From NCBI GenBank assembly GCA_034440615.1, contig JAOTOM010004126.1, forward strand, positions 162,509 through 226,508: a stretch of 64,000 nt of DNA, written 5' to 3'. Position 1 is the first letter of the stretch; every line of letters begins with the position of its first letter. A program made the position numbers and the translations under genes. The notes under the pieces were generated by a model. The model was not told where the DNA came from. It ran no database searches and saw only the letters and a list, made by a program, of their open reading frames with translations. This DNA is from Ashinkailepas kermadecensis. Taxonomy: Eukaryota > Arthropoda > Thecostraca > Neolepadidae. Shown here piece by piece: positions 23,640-35,039 of this stretch.

Positions 23640-23726
23640 CTTGTTGCTGTTCCAGTGCACGAGCTTCTTCAGGCGGCTGCGTTTCTTCTCTCCGACCGGC
23701 TCACTGCGGCTCCCGACGAGACTCAT
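23640..23726 (-). CDS. Sulfotransferase exon 1 (probable start)
   Basis: The only ATG in the long open frame that reaches this donor. It gives a 29-residue basic N terminus (MSLVGSRSEPVGEKKRSRLK and HWNSNK) ending in phase 0 before GTTCGT, compatible with exon 2. N-terminal regions are poorly conserved, so homology cannot confirm it; a different first exon is possible. Confidence 0.6.
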
Positions 23727-23965
23727 GTCGGTGGACCGGAGCTGCCAGGGCGATCGGCAGGTCAGCAGACTGGTGGCCAGGTCAGCTGGGACGACGCGCG
23801 TGCAGCTGGCCAGCTGGCAGATGTCGACACAGCGTCGTCGACTGACTGCCACCTCTGAGCCACCCACTGGGCGGCGACCGACGCGCACCTTATCGGCACA
23901 GTATCGTGCAATTTGGCCGCGTCGCCACCCCCATATTGGACATGTTTGCCGACCGATAGCGGTCG

Positions 23966-24536
23966 GTGACGAGGCGGGCCGTGTCGGTCCGCCGCCGGGT
24001 ACACGGCGACCCCGGCCGGGCACGTCTGCCTCTGTCGGAGATGACCGCGGCCCGTGGTGTCGACCTCTCTGTCGGAGATGACCGCAGGACCGTGGTGTCG
24101 GTCCGCCGCCGGGTACAAGGCGACCCCGGCCGGGCACGTCTGCCTCTGTCGGAGATGACCGCGGCCCGTGGTGTCGACCTCTCTGTCGGAGATGACCGCA
24201 GGACCGTGGTGTCGACCTCTCTGTCGGAGATGACCGCAGGACCGTGGTGTCGGTCCGCCGCCGGGTACAAGGCGACCCCGGCCGGGCACGTCTGCCTCTG
24301 TCAGAGATGACCGCAGGACCGTGGTGTCGACCTCTCTGTCGGAGATGACCGCAGGACCGTGGTGTCGGTCCGCCGCCGGGTACACGGCGACCCCGGCCGG
24401 GCACGTCTGCCTCTGTCGGAGATGACCGCGGCCCGTGGTGTCGACCTCTCTGTCGGAGATGACCGCGGCCCGTGGTGTCGACCTCTCGGTCGGAGATGGC
24501 CGCGGCACTTGGTGTCCACCTCTGTCGGAGATGGAC
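23966..24536. repeat. Composite GC-rich array upstream of the sulfotransferase
   Basis: Two unit types alternate: one built on CTGTCGGAGATGACCGC with GTGGTGTCGACCTCT, the other on GTCCGCCGCCGGGTACA with GACCCCGGCCGGGCACG. It lies about 240 bp upstream of the proposed start codon, in the promoter or 5' UTR zone. Confidence 0.93.
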
Positions 24537-25449
24537 GCTGTTGATCAGCGGTCAGCGCTGAGTCCAGACGTCTTCTTAGAGCTAGCATCGGAAGCGACAG
24601 CGGCTTGGCTAAAACGATAAGACTGGCTGTGCTGGACTATATCACGGCATTGCTACAGGAATTTTTCACACGACAATGGTAGCATCATCGGAAAACCTGC
24701 TAATCATTTTATCATCACGAATGAAGAGTTCTCGTGTGTAAAGCGGCGTGGTACTTAAATGGGTATGGACGAATAGATTGAGCTTTATATTTGTCTAGTG
24801 CCGTTTGGAGAACGCAGCCGGTCATTTTCCAGGGATTAGGGGAGGATCGTCCATGTAAATTTTTGCAATGGTTCACCAATTTTGAGCAAGGAATGCAAAA
24901 TTGACAAGCCAGCAGTACATGGCTTCTTACTGGAAGGAAGGTGCCCCAGGTTCCCTCTAACTGCGCATCCACTTGCCTGATGGAAACCCTTGCTCGATTG
25001 CTGGTACGCGCACGCACTGAGATACCACAACACCCGGGTGATCCCGACCCACCGTTCTATGCGCCGCTGTCTGAGTTTAGTCGCACATGTGCGCCGATTT
25101 GATTGCTACAAATGGCCAGCCGGTCAGTGCAGGGTGGAGCAGCGTCCCAGGTGGAGAGTCCCGGATCGATGAAGGAGGCCCACGAGTCAACGGAATCACC
25201 ACGGGCAGACGTTGAGGGCTCCGGGCTGGGTCAACGTGAAGGACTTCTAGGTCGATGGACGGGCCCCGGGTTGTTGAAAGTAGAGGTCGCTACGGGCCGA
25301 ACAGTTTCCAGCCCAGCCCCGCCCCAGCCCGTTGGATTGCAGCTCGGGATCGTTCGCTGATGGCGAAGATGTGGCCCGTGCCCAGACCAGACCGTTCATT
25401 TGCAGCCCCCAGCCCCCAGCCCCCAGCCCCAGTACAGCCCATCCTATTC

Positions 25450-25766
25450 CCGTTCGGAATGGAAAACCTATGAGCGCCCAGAACGTGGCCTCATACCACA
25501 CGCTGTGCCTGCTTCCCAAGGTGCGCCGTCTGCAGGAGCCGGCTTCAATAGCCGGTACCATCACCACAGTAGCCGAACACCGTGACCACCACACCCGTCA
25601 GGACCGGGACCTGTGCGTCCCCAGATCGCGGACAGAGATGGGCAGGCGCCGTTTTTGCTCCCGAGGCCCTGCCCTGTATAACGAGCTGCCACACAAGCTG
25701 AAGCGACTGTCAGTTTTCTTGTTCAGTCGCCGCCTGGGACAACATTTGTGCGTGGGACTGGACTAA
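25450..25766 (+). pseudogene. LINE ORF2 3'-terminal fragment
   Basis: The frame carries LLPKVRRLQEP, VPRSRTEMGRRRF and GPALYNELPHKLKR, the typical carboxy end of CR1/L2/Jockey-type reverse-transcriptase proteins (rSF...GP.lWN.LP..l+). A 25-bp repeat (CTGATCGTACTTGCTGACTT type, three copies) follows at about 25,770-25,835. No reverse-transcriptase core remains, so it is a 5'-truncated relic. Confidence 0.55.
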
Positions 25767-27740
25767 CTGCTCTGATCGTACTTGCTGACTTCTCATCATA
25801 CTTGCTGACTTCTGATCGTACCTGCTGACTCTTTCCTTGCCGCTGGTATGAACAATTGTTGTATGTTTTCATCATGTGCGCCTGTGACAGCTCTTATTTA
25901 CTGATGGCCTTTGTTTTAAAACTCGACAATAGGCTGTAATAGCCAAGAGTCTCTTGTGGATGGCCGGAATATACGTTTTTGTCTTTGTCTATATAAAGCC
26001 TCCCTACTAGTCGACGCCTCATAACGGTTACCGTCTGGAAATAATTTAAAGTGCATTTTCTATAAACTGAAAAGCGATCGACTACTCGGGACATCTGGCG
26101 TGACACTTACCAAGTTCATATGGGCAGCAGTAATTCGAATTTACTTCCTAAACGGCGCGCAGTCGAATTACCGGGCACATGTAAACACTTCCCTCCTGCC
26201 CCATACCTTCGAAGTCACCAACGCCTGAAATCCGCTCCCAATGAAGGATCGGCCTAATGGGAACGGATTTCGTTGGGATTGATGTTGAAGAACAAGGTTG
26301 TTAATCGAAGAGCATCGCGTTTGTTTAATTTTTGATGTACAAATTTTGCAGGTGAAGTAGCAGAAAACATTTTATTAAGTACTATTTGATTGCTACGTTT
26401 AATAATTTGGAATGGATGCAATTCCTCTGGCATCAAGGCGTTGAATTTTTTTGCGACCTTACCTGCCCCATAAGTAGCATCGGCGCGAATTGGCAACGAG
26501 AGGTTGGATACGATGTAGCTTTGCATTTCTTCACTGCATTTTATTTAGCTATTCCCATGGAGAAAATTGAGAGCAAGGATTTGACCGATGAAGAAGTGTT
26601 CGTCATGCTGGAGGTGATATGAGACCTTTATCTATTTAGAGGGATCGACGGCAAGAGGCATTTAAATGTTCATATAAGTAGGACTATTATGCAAATAATT
26701 CATACGCATACCTTGTAGGATGAGAAATAATCATGTGCAGAGGCTGCGCAGCATTGGCCTAAATCCGTTGCCACATTCGAATTTCGTTCGCATCTATTTG
26801 AACGTATTTCCGAGACGCGTGTCTTGCAAACGCTCCGAACGAACGAGTCGCACCGCTCAAATTCGATCCGATCCAAATTAGAATTTATTTGGTCTGCCCA
26901 CGTAAACTGGGACTGTAAGGTACGTGATTCGGGGCTCCGAGTTCTCAGAAGTGTGCGCGATGCGCATCCGGTCCTGAACTGCCCATTGTATGCTTCCCAT
27001 TGTTAGACCCCCCACCCCCGAGTTGGGCCGTGGGCGGGGCTACGGTGTCCGCTGTTCCGCCGACCTTCGGTCCTCAGCAGTCGACACTCGACAACCCTGG
27101 GCGCGGCCTGGCCTGGCCCGGCTCGGCCCATGCCTAATGAGGCTCGACTTGTCCATGGCCCATGGAATTCTGAATTTCAGGGCCTCGGCCCAGCCTGCGA
27201 GCCCACGGGCCGGCCCAACCCGTGGCGAACACTGGCTGGAGGGGTCCCGTGCTAACGGAAAGGGCCCCGGCCACTAAGGCCCCAGTTGCCAGCAACTGTA
27301 CTCCATCGTCACACTGCAGGGTGGTTCCAGCCGTACGCCGACTGCACGACACTTCGGCCCGTACTGTCGTTGGCCAGTACTGAATGCATTCGTGTTTCAA
27401 TTTTCCATATTCAACTGCACTGATTTGGCGAATTCTGCACATCTGTATTTACTGCTTAACGACGTATATATTAGCACATAAAAAATGTCTTGGTCGCCTG
27501 CCACATAACTCAGAGGTTATTCTCCTAACGTAATATTTTCGAAGGCTGCCAGGCTCCCTTTGTTCCCCAAACCCGATGATGGCAAAAGCAATGCATGTAT
27601 CACTCGCAGTGCGATCGCAATCTTGGCGGTAACAGCCGCTGATGTAGGTACGACACGATTATCACATGAACCTTTCAAATCATTGTATTATACAAGAATA
27701 TGACATTGAAGATGAAGGTCATCGGGTCGCATTCATGCGG

Positions 27741-27927
27741 CGCAGGGATACGGTGTATCAATGGAGGAACTTGACACAGTTTACGACACAGGGGTACTGT
27801 GTATCAATGGGTAGACCTCTGGCATAGTTTACGGCGCAGGGGTACCCGTGTATCAGTGGAGAGACCTCTGGTACAGTTTACGACGCAGGGGTACCGTGTA
27901 TCAGTGGGGAGACCTCTGGCATAGTTT
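27741..27927. repeat. About 50-bp tandem repeat, four copies
   Basis: Copies share AGTTTACG.CGCAGGGGTAC and GTGTATCA.TGG with small changes. Confidence 0.9.
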
Positions 27928-28428
27928 TTGTACAATGGCTAATATAGAACAAACCAGCCATAATTACCGAACGTTGCGACCCATTGATCACTCAAGAGCT
28001 CTATCGAGATAGCATTGTGATAACGAGCGTCCGCGACTGAACTTGTAGCAACTTAAAAAGCAGTCCTCGCACCAAACCATAGCTACACTCAGATAATGTA
28101 GTATCCGTAACGCATGGTAACGACATTCGTAAAACGGTATGCAGACACCAATGCTAACACTGCTGCTGAATCGTTGAAAGTCACGGACCCACCTATAAAG
28201 CACAAAAATACTGAACAGAAAATGTAATAAAATAGCAGCAAAGGGCTATTCAATTGAAATCGGTTCTCAAAGGCAATGACGGCATTGCCGATTGCACAGC
28301 CACCGCTTTTGCTTGGTAAATAACGAAGTTTGAGCTTCATTGCCAAAATGGACTCCAACACGAAGCGGAAAGTCGCGGTTTCTGCGGTAGTAGTAGCCGG
28401 CTGTACTTCACCGCGCAGTCCGGCCGCA

Positions 28429-28505
28429 GCCGTACCGACGGCCATACCGACGGCCATACCGACGGCCATACCGATAGCCATACCGACGGCCATACCGATG
28501 GCCTG
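28429..28505. repeat. 12-bp repeat just past the WDR6 stop
   Basis: Six copies of GCCATACCGACG. It begins about 12 bp beyond the WDR6 stop codon and so probably lies in the 3' UTR. Confidence 0.92.
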
Positions 28506-28516
28506 ATGGCTGCACG

Positions 28517-28616
28517 TCAGCACCCAGCCAGCTCAGGCTCAGGGGCAGTGCGTGATGTTACCTCCAGGCTGAAGAGTTCCAAACCTTCGCCGTACACCAG
28601 GAGCATGGTAACGCTG
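28517..28616 (-). CDS. WDR6: WDR6 exon 11 (last)
   Basis: The acceptor CCCGTTTCAG is followed by one base completing the Gly codon split with exon 10, then VTMLLVYGEGLELFSLEV, equivalent to the family C-terminal GGQGLEVY strand. TGA lies at 28,519-28,517. Confidence 0.85.
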
Positions 28617-30225
28617 AAACGGGGTTCGAATGTCATGGGGCAATGGGGACAAAATTGTGCTGCCGTGGCCGGACGTAACTGACGTAGGACGAATATGTCA
28701 CGGCAGAAGACTTATCAAAACAGCATACTATCGAATTCAAATTAGTTCATGAAGTACGCACAATCTAAGACCATCCATGCATGATATCTACGACGGCAGG
28801 AGGTCACCGAGTGGTCAAGGACAACGACCAAGAAACATCACGCATTACATTTCACTTCAGAGATGGTTGGGCCGTCTCTCTAGAACTCTCCACATTTTCC
28901 CCATGATTTAGACGTTCCTTCGAAATTTCTCGCTAGGACATATCCTCCCGCCTCCCGACTGGTCTGTTACTAGCACTCGCGTGTCTGCCTGCCGCCTAAT
29001 GTCCACAGGCAAAACATCTCGGCATCGCTACAGACTCGGAACAGTTTTAAGGTCCTCAAGATACTTTGGGCTCAAAAGTGTTGTACGAGTGATCCGACTG
29101 AGGCACTGCCTTGCCCACCGTCCGTCCGATGAACTGACCCAAGGTGCGACCCCTCCCACCGCCCGCCCAGTGAACTGACCCAAGGCGCCACCCCTCTCAC
29201 CGCCCGTCCAGTGAACTGACCCAAGGTGCGGCCTCTCCCAACGCCCGTGCGGTGAACTGACCCAAGGCGTGGCCCCTCCCACCGCCCGTCTAGTGATTGA
29301 GGCGTTGCCCTTCCCGCCACTGTATGGTGACCATGGAAGGTGGTGCTCCAGAGGCGGATCTTCGAGGAAGGGAGGGTTCTGGCGGTGGTGGTAGCTTTGT
29401 TGTCCATTTTGCTGCCACTGCTGCAACGTGTGCTGATACATCTGACATTAATATCGACATATACATGCATAAAGTGGTACTTTGTGATAGCATCTGTCGT
29501 GCTTGTGCATTGGCTTCGCTTCCAATAACCATGTTTCAGAAAATCACTAGGGTAAACAGGAAGACATAACTGGGGGGGGGGGGGGGGGGGGTGAGGGTCG
29601 AATAACCACCATGCCACCTGACCAGCGCCGCCGCCGTGTGCGTGACCGGTCCAGTGGCACGTGTCGCTGAGGCGTCACTCACCCTTGGTCGGTCCAGTAG
29701 CACGTGTCGCTGAGGCGTCACTCACCCCTGGTCCTGTCGCTGGGCGCCACTCACCCTTGGTCGGTCCAGTAGCACGTGTCGCTGAGGCACCACTCACCCC
29801 TGGTCGGTCCAGTGGCACGTGTCGCTGAGGCGCCACTCACCCTTGGTCGGTCCAGTAGCACGTGTCGCTGAGGCGTCACTCACCCCTGGTCGGTCCAGTA
29901 GCACGTGTCGCTGAGGCACCACTCACCCTTGGTCGGTCCAGTAGCACGTGTCGCTGAGGCACCACTCACCCTTGGTCGGTCCAGTGGCACTGTCGCTAGG
30001 AAACACTCACCCTTGGTCGGTCCAGTGGCACGTGTCGCTGAGGCGCCACTCACCCTTGGTCGGTCCAGTGGCACGTGTCGCTGAGGCGCCACTCACCCTT
30101 GGTCGGTCCAGTGGCACGTGTCGCTGAGGCGCCACTCACCCTTGGTCGGTCCAGTGGCACGTGTCGCTGAGGCACCACTCACCCTTGGTCGGTCCAGTAG
30201 CACGTGTCGCTGAGGCGCCACTCAC
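28617..30225 (-). other. WDR6: WDR6 intron 10
   Basis: Starts GTGAGT inside a 43-bp array and ends TTTCAG. It also contains a 41-bp array at 29,120-29,300 and an 18-G run near 29,573. The rest shows nothing recognisable. Confidence 0.8.
29120..29300. repeat. 41-bp minisatellite, about four copies
   Basis: TGAACTGACCCAAGG recurs at 29,130, 29,171, 29,212 and 29,253. One minus-strand unit contains GCGGTGAGAGG, donor-like. Confidence 0.92.
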
Positions 30226-30246
30226 CCTTGGTCGGTCCAGTGGCAC
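29645..30246. repeat. 43-bp array repeating the WDR6 exon 10 end and donor, about 14 copies
   Basis: In minus sense each unit contains CACTGGACCGACCAAGG followed by GTGAGTGG, which is the real exon 10 terminus plus its donor. The copy at about 30,225-30,246 is the genuine exon edge; the others are intronic. Confidence 0.95.
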
Positions 30247-30379
30247 ACGCCCTTGACGTCGGCCACGGCTGTCAGCCGGCAGGTGTCCAGATGCAGTCGG
30301 TGGCCGCTGACGCGCCACACGCAGACGCGCTGGTCCACCGACACGGACAGCAGCCGGCCGTCCGGCAGCCAGTGTACCG
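30226..30379 (-). CDS. WDR6: WDR6 exon 10
   Basis: The acceptor GTGCGGCAG opens it; the first two bases finish the Ala codon split with exon 9. It encodes VHWLPDGRLLSVSVDQRVCV with WRV, the last WD repeat, then VADVKGVCHWTDQ. The final GG plus exon 11's first base make Gly. The donor is CAAGG/GTGAGT. Several identical downstream donors exist in the array. Confidence 0.9.
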
Positions 30380-30720
30380 CTGCCGCACCGCCGTCCAGTC
30401 ATCGTACACACCGGTACACAACAGTACACACCGGTACACAATGGTACACCGGTACATAACGGTACACACCGGTACACAACACTACACACCGGTACTCAAC
30501 GGTACACACTGGAACACAACACTACACACCGGTACACACCGGTACACAACGGTACACACCGGTACACAACAGCATATACCGGTACACAACGGTGCACACA
30601 ACACCACACACCGGTACACACCGGCACACAATGGTTCATGATAGGACGCTCTGATACATACTGGTGCACACTCGCACACAACTGTACACTCTGCAGCACA
30701 GTGACATGCACTTGTACACT

Positions 30721-30764
<44 letters not shown>

Positions 30765-32135
30765 TGTGTGACGGTACACATTGGCACATACTGGTGTGTA
30801 GCGACACACGTTGACATATAACGGCACAGAGTAGCAAACACTGGTGCGTAGCGGTACACAACTGGTATGCCATAGACATGGTGCACGCCGGTAAGCACTA
30901 GTGCATATCAATATACGCCGGTACAAAATGGCACACGCTGGTACATATTGGTCCATTATGGTACACACTTATTGCATGAATTCGAATAGACCAGGGGTAC
31001 TTCTATGATTAATGCACACAATAGGCTCGGTTGTTAGAACTAATACCAATCGGCAAATCGGCCAGGCGGAACTAGAGGGCCTTGCTTGTCCAGTAGGAAG
31101 CCGCTCTCATTATGAAAAATATGCGTGTTTGAGATGATGCGTGTATGAGAGCACGGTCGTAATATCTCGCATCACAATGCGAAGCCTCACAAAAAGCTAC
31201 TCGGTGACCCACTACGGCATTTTGAGCGTCGCTTTATCGGAGTTCTCGAGATGCAGTGAATGCTTCGCATTGACCGCACCATATGGGGCTGAGCAACCCT
31301 ACTACTCGCCGGTCCTGGACAGGCTCGGGTTCGATTCCCAGAGCAGGCGCAGTTGTTTGGTCCAGACCAGTTAACTGCTAAACTGCTGCAACTGTTAACT
31401 GCTAAAAGCAGTTAACTGCTAAACAAACAGTTAACTGCTAACGGGTGCCAACGAGAGAAGCATTGCGGCGAATTGAACTACCCCCCGCACCCCCACCCCC
31501 TCTCCGGACTACGATTCTGTCGCTGAACATGGTTGGCGCCATCGGATAGAAAGCTGAAAAATTACACACATACACACAAAACAACTTCTGAAGACGCTGA
31601 TCTCGTATGGCCGCTTCAGGAACATTTGAAAGACGCGTAAGTTTTCACTGTTTGCTCTACGCCCATCCGTGACCGGTGTGCAGTTTAATCTACTAAAGAG
31701 CATTTTGGCACTGCATTTTACCAGGAGTTATTTTAATATCACACAACGGGACATTGCACGGTGTCACAATCAAATCTCGTACCAGTTCGCCCGATTAAAA
31801 TCCACACGGACACCCTCCTCAACTGAGCTACGAGTTAGTGGTGAAGAAAACTCAGCAAGGTCTCGGAACTGCCTGCAGAGACAATACACGGGGACAAGGG
31901 CAACAAGTTTTGGTTCGGGTGAGGTCGGGGTAGTGAGTTGGTACAGAGCAATGTAGCTGAATGAGAAAAAAATCGGCATCATCCTAATGGTGTTGCATGG
32001 TAAACAAACTAATTATTGGGGCTTACAGAGCCATCGAATGCCATAGCCAGCTGCTACCGAGGAAAACTACCCAAGCCGACGGACTGGGCTCACAAGCCTA
32101 GCAAAGCGTGTTCACGGTGCGGTCAGTGCAATCAC
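30380..32135 (-). other. WDR6: WDR6 intron 9
   Basis: Contains the CCGGTACACA repeat (30,403-30,640), a (TG)n tract (30,721-30,770), a Pol III B-box-like GGTTCGATTCC near 31,328 and AACTGCTAA repeats near 31,372-31,440. No exon seen. Confidence 0.75.
30403..30770. repeat. (CCGGTACACA)n minisatellite and (TG)n tract
   Basis: About 20 copies of a 10-20-bp ACACCGGTACACAACGG motif, a short unique stretch, then about 25 TG dinucleotides. Confidence 0.93.
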
Positions 32136-32770
32136 CTGTGACCTGAGAGGCGTGTGCCGTGGCGTGGCGGGCGCAGATCGTCAACTGGGAGTCCAGGTGA
32201 CTGACACACAGGGCGCCGTCGTCGCCGCCCGTCGCCAGCCGTCCGCCGCCGCCGACGGTGGGCAGCACGTGCAGGGCGTTCACACCCGACTGGTGCAGCA
32301 CGGCCAGCCGCTGAGACGTCACGCTCCACGGGGGGTCCGGCTGAGGGTCGGGTGTCGACACAGACGCCGGCTCCGCGCCCGACTCAGACTCCGACTCCCA
32401 CTCCGGCTCCGAATCCGGCTCCGGCTCTGACTGAGGCTCGGACTCTCGACATGATTCCCGATACGCAGCCGGCTCGGTTTTCGTCAGTGTCTTGGACACC
32501 TGCTTAGTTTCCCGCTGCGGCTCTCCGCCAGTCTGCGGCTCCCCGCCAGTCCGCGGCTCCCCGCCATCCTGCGGCTCCCCGCCAGTCCGCGGCCCCGTCG
32601 TCACCTGACCCTCCGACTGCGATCTGGATGAGCAGAGCCAGAGGGCGCCGTCGGTGCCGGTGACCAGCAGGCGGCTGTCGAGCCACGCTAGCCTCAGTAG
32701 ACAGTGGAACCCCACCGACACAGAGCCCAGCGGAGACACAACCGGCGATATGTCACTGAAGCCGAACAGT
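32136..32770 (-). CDS. WDR6: WDR6 exon 9
   Basis: After TGTTTCAG the first base completes Arg with exon 8, giving the VRLFGF strand. The exon carries DSRLLVTGTDGALWL, then a low-complexity insert of roughly 80-90 residues (GGEPQ/GGEPR repeats and Glu-Ser-Pro-rich runs) where human WDR6 has a short linker. It resumes at SGVNALHVLPT and LATGGDDGALCV. It ends AHASQVT plus one base before donor GTGATT. Confidence 0.92.
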
Positions 32771-34620
32771 CTGAAACACAAACCACCAATAGGCCAGACA
32801 GAGCAGAAGTCATGACTTGCAACATAACGCTGGTACGTTCGATTGCATTATTTACGGTAATTGGCGTGCGCGCTATGCAAGAAAATCGTGGGACTTGCAA
32901 ACTTAGTTTAAGACGTATATCCCAAAATGAACAAAATTACGTCACAGTTTTGAAGCGAGATATTTGAAATCAATTTGAGAGCAACATCAATAATGACTTA
33001 CATTTATGAACAGCAATGCCAACATACTGGCTGGTGCATCAAAAACAACACAAAAAAACACACTAAACTACGTTGACAATATCCGAATGTACAATTCGAG
33101 TCATCCACATTTGTCACTTCATTGTATCATTGTAAGTCACGGGGGGCTTACGCGGCAGGGAAACTAGCAGCGTACGCATGGAAAGCAATGAAGAATGTGC
33201 TATTTATTATTAGGGGCTTGGGGCGCATCAACCAGAATATGTCATTGAACGTCCATAACGGACTGAGGAACATGGATACGACTATCTGGTACGAACACAG
33301 CCTGCGAGTCCGGGTTGCGCTGTCGCGTATCGTGTACTCGGAGCCGGCGGGCAGTGTGTGGATCTCACCTGACCAGTGTCTGTCTGAGACGGCGGCAGTT
33401 TACCTTACCAGTTTTGACGGCATTATTACTGACCAGTCTGTCTGAGACGGCGGGCAGTGTGTGGATCTCACCTGACCAGTGTCTGTCTGAGACGGCGGGC
33501 AGTGTGTGGATCTTACCTGACCAGTCTGTCTGAGACGGCGGGCAGTGTGTGGATCTCACCTGACCAGTGTCTGTCTGAGACGGCGGGCAGTGTGTGGACC
33601 TCACCTGACCAGTGTCTGTCTGAGACGGCGGGCAGTGTGTGGACCTTACCTGACCAGTCTGTCTGAGACGGCGGGCAGTGTGTGGACCTCACCTGGCCAG
33701 TGTCTGTCTGAGACGGCGGGCAGTGTGTGGACCTTACCTGACCAGTCTGTCTGAAACGGCGGGCAGTGTGTGGGTCTCACCTGACCCGTGTCTGTCTGAG
33801 ACGGCGGGCAGTGTGTGGACCTTACCTGATCAGTCCGTCTGAGACGGCGGGCCAGTGTTAAAATAATGTTTTTTCGTTAGGTGTGAGATGTCGAAACGAG
33901 CACAGTAGGATGTCGAAATTTGTCACGGAATTAGTGTCATTTCAAATCCTTTTGGTGTCTTTCAGACTCAAATTTGAGCCAATGGCGTACTTATGACTGC
34001 ACCTTCATTAGTTGTTTTGAGATTCACAATTTAGGAAGAGCTATATTCCGGATAGCGAGAAAAAAAACCTATTCTATACACTGGTGCTGTATGCCATATC
34101 GTATTATGAATAATCCCTTTACCTGAAATTGCACTGCGAAATGTTCGTGTATCATCATCGTGTATCATCGAGAGCATGATCATGATACTTACAAACGAGG
34201 TACTCTTAGAAAGGAGACACAAAGACTTCATAAGCACGAATCAAGAAGCAGGATGTCGATACTTCCCTGAAGAAGGATGTCGATTGAGTGTTCACAAAGT
34301 GGTATATTCCACCCTATTTTACGAATAATTTAACACTGCGGCGGGCAGTGTGTGGACCTCACCTGACCAGTCCGTCTGAGACGGCGGGCAGTGTGTGGAT
34401 CTCACCTGACCAGTCTGTCTGAGACGGCGGGCAGTGTGTGGATCTTACCTGACCAGTCCGTCTGAGACGGCGGGCAGTGTGTGGATCTCACCTGACCAGT
34501 CTGTCTGAGCCGGCGGGCAGTGTGTGGATCTTACCTGACCAGTCTGTCTGAGACGGCGGGCAGTGTGTGGACCTCACCTGACCAGTCCGTCCGAGACGGC
34601 GGGCAGTGTGTGGATCTTAC
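32771..34620 (-). other. WDR6: WDR6 intron 8
   Basis: Begins GTAAGA within the array at 34,338-34,640; a second block of the same array follows at 33,346-33,852, separated by about 480 bp of AT-rich unique DNA. The rest (32,771-33,345) shows nothing. Confidence 0.8.
33346..33852. repeat. 43-45-bp array, distal block (about 11 copies)
   Basis: Minus-sense units contain TCAGACAGACTGGTCAGGTG or the variant with GTAAG, repeating the WDR6 exon 8 end and donor. Confidence 0.95.
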
Positions 34621-34640
34621 CTGACCAGTCCGTCTGAGCC
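34338..34640. repeat. 43-45-bp array, exon-proximal block (about 7 copies)
   Basis: The first unit in minus sense is the true exon 8 end (GGCTCAGACGGACTGGTCAG) followed by GTAAGATCC. The following units repeat this junction and the intron start CCACACACTGCCCGCC. Confidence 0.95.
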
Positions 34641-35039
34641 GGCGGCGGCCACGGTGAAGGTGCAGCCAGCGTCGGCGACCCGCCGCACCGCCAGGTCCAT
34701 GTAGCGCGTGTCCGGCGCGTCCTCGGGCCGCCGGCCGGAGCGTCTCGGCTGCGGCCGCACCATGTGCGAGCTCAGCTGACGACAGCCGCGGCCGACCAGG
34801 CGCCACAGCTTCAGCTGCGCCCGGCCGCCGGCCGTCAGCACGTACTGGCCGACGGCGGCCACGGCCCGCACCGAGCTGATGTGCGCGCGCAGGGTGGTGA
34901 GCGGCCGCAGCGGGTGGCCGCGCCGCGCCAACACCAGCCGCACGGTGGTGTCCTCACCGGCCAGGGCCAGCAGCATGGCGCCGTCAGCGGCGCGGCACAG
35001 CGGCGCCGCCGACTGGGTGGCGGCGCTCATCAGACCCGG
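34621..35039 (-). CDS. WDR6: WDR6 exon 8
   Basis: Encodes LALAGEDTTVR, LRAHISSVRAVAAVG, TAGGRAQLKLWRL and DTRYMDLAV, the strongest family matches in the C-terminal half. It ends AAGSDGLV plus AG before GTAAGA. The acceptor is placed at GGCGGCAG (35,040); an upstream CTCAG would enter a frame with TGA. The start is less certain than the end. Confidence 0.9.

Larger units (their letters stand above)
4664..23726 (-). other. Cytosolic sulfotransferase gene (span of 7 coding exons)
   Basis: Cytosolic sulfotransferases move the sulfonate of PAPS to hydroxyl or amine groups of small molecules. Seven minus-strand exons (87, 211, 323, 130, 95, 184 and 110 nt) join into one 1,140-nt open frame of 379 residues plus stop, somewhat longer than the roughly 300 typical of the family. 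The PAPS 5'-phosphosulfate loop is rebuilt across an exon junction as FPKTGSTW (residues 96-103). The catalytic His lies in KTH (H192), the 3'-phosphate motif is VARNPKD (211-217), and the C-terminal signature RKG..GDWK spans 342-350. Every exon pair agrees in phase and each intron begins GT and ends AG. Intron 5 contains PHYHD1 on the other strand. Substrate cannot be inferred. Exon 1 is the least secure part. Confidence 0.92.
23727..28516. other. Intergenic region between sulfotransferase and WDR6
   Basis: Holds a composite array (23,966-24,536), a LINE 3' fragment (25,450-25,766), a (CCCCCAG)n tract near 25,398, a GC-rich patch near 27,000-27,300 and a 50-bp repeat at 27,741. No further coding exon is recognised. 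Confidence 0.6.

Noticed and set aside
31290..31380. tRNA gene around GGTTCGATTCC
   Set aside because: Only a B-box-like motif; no matching A box or cloverleaf could be drawn.
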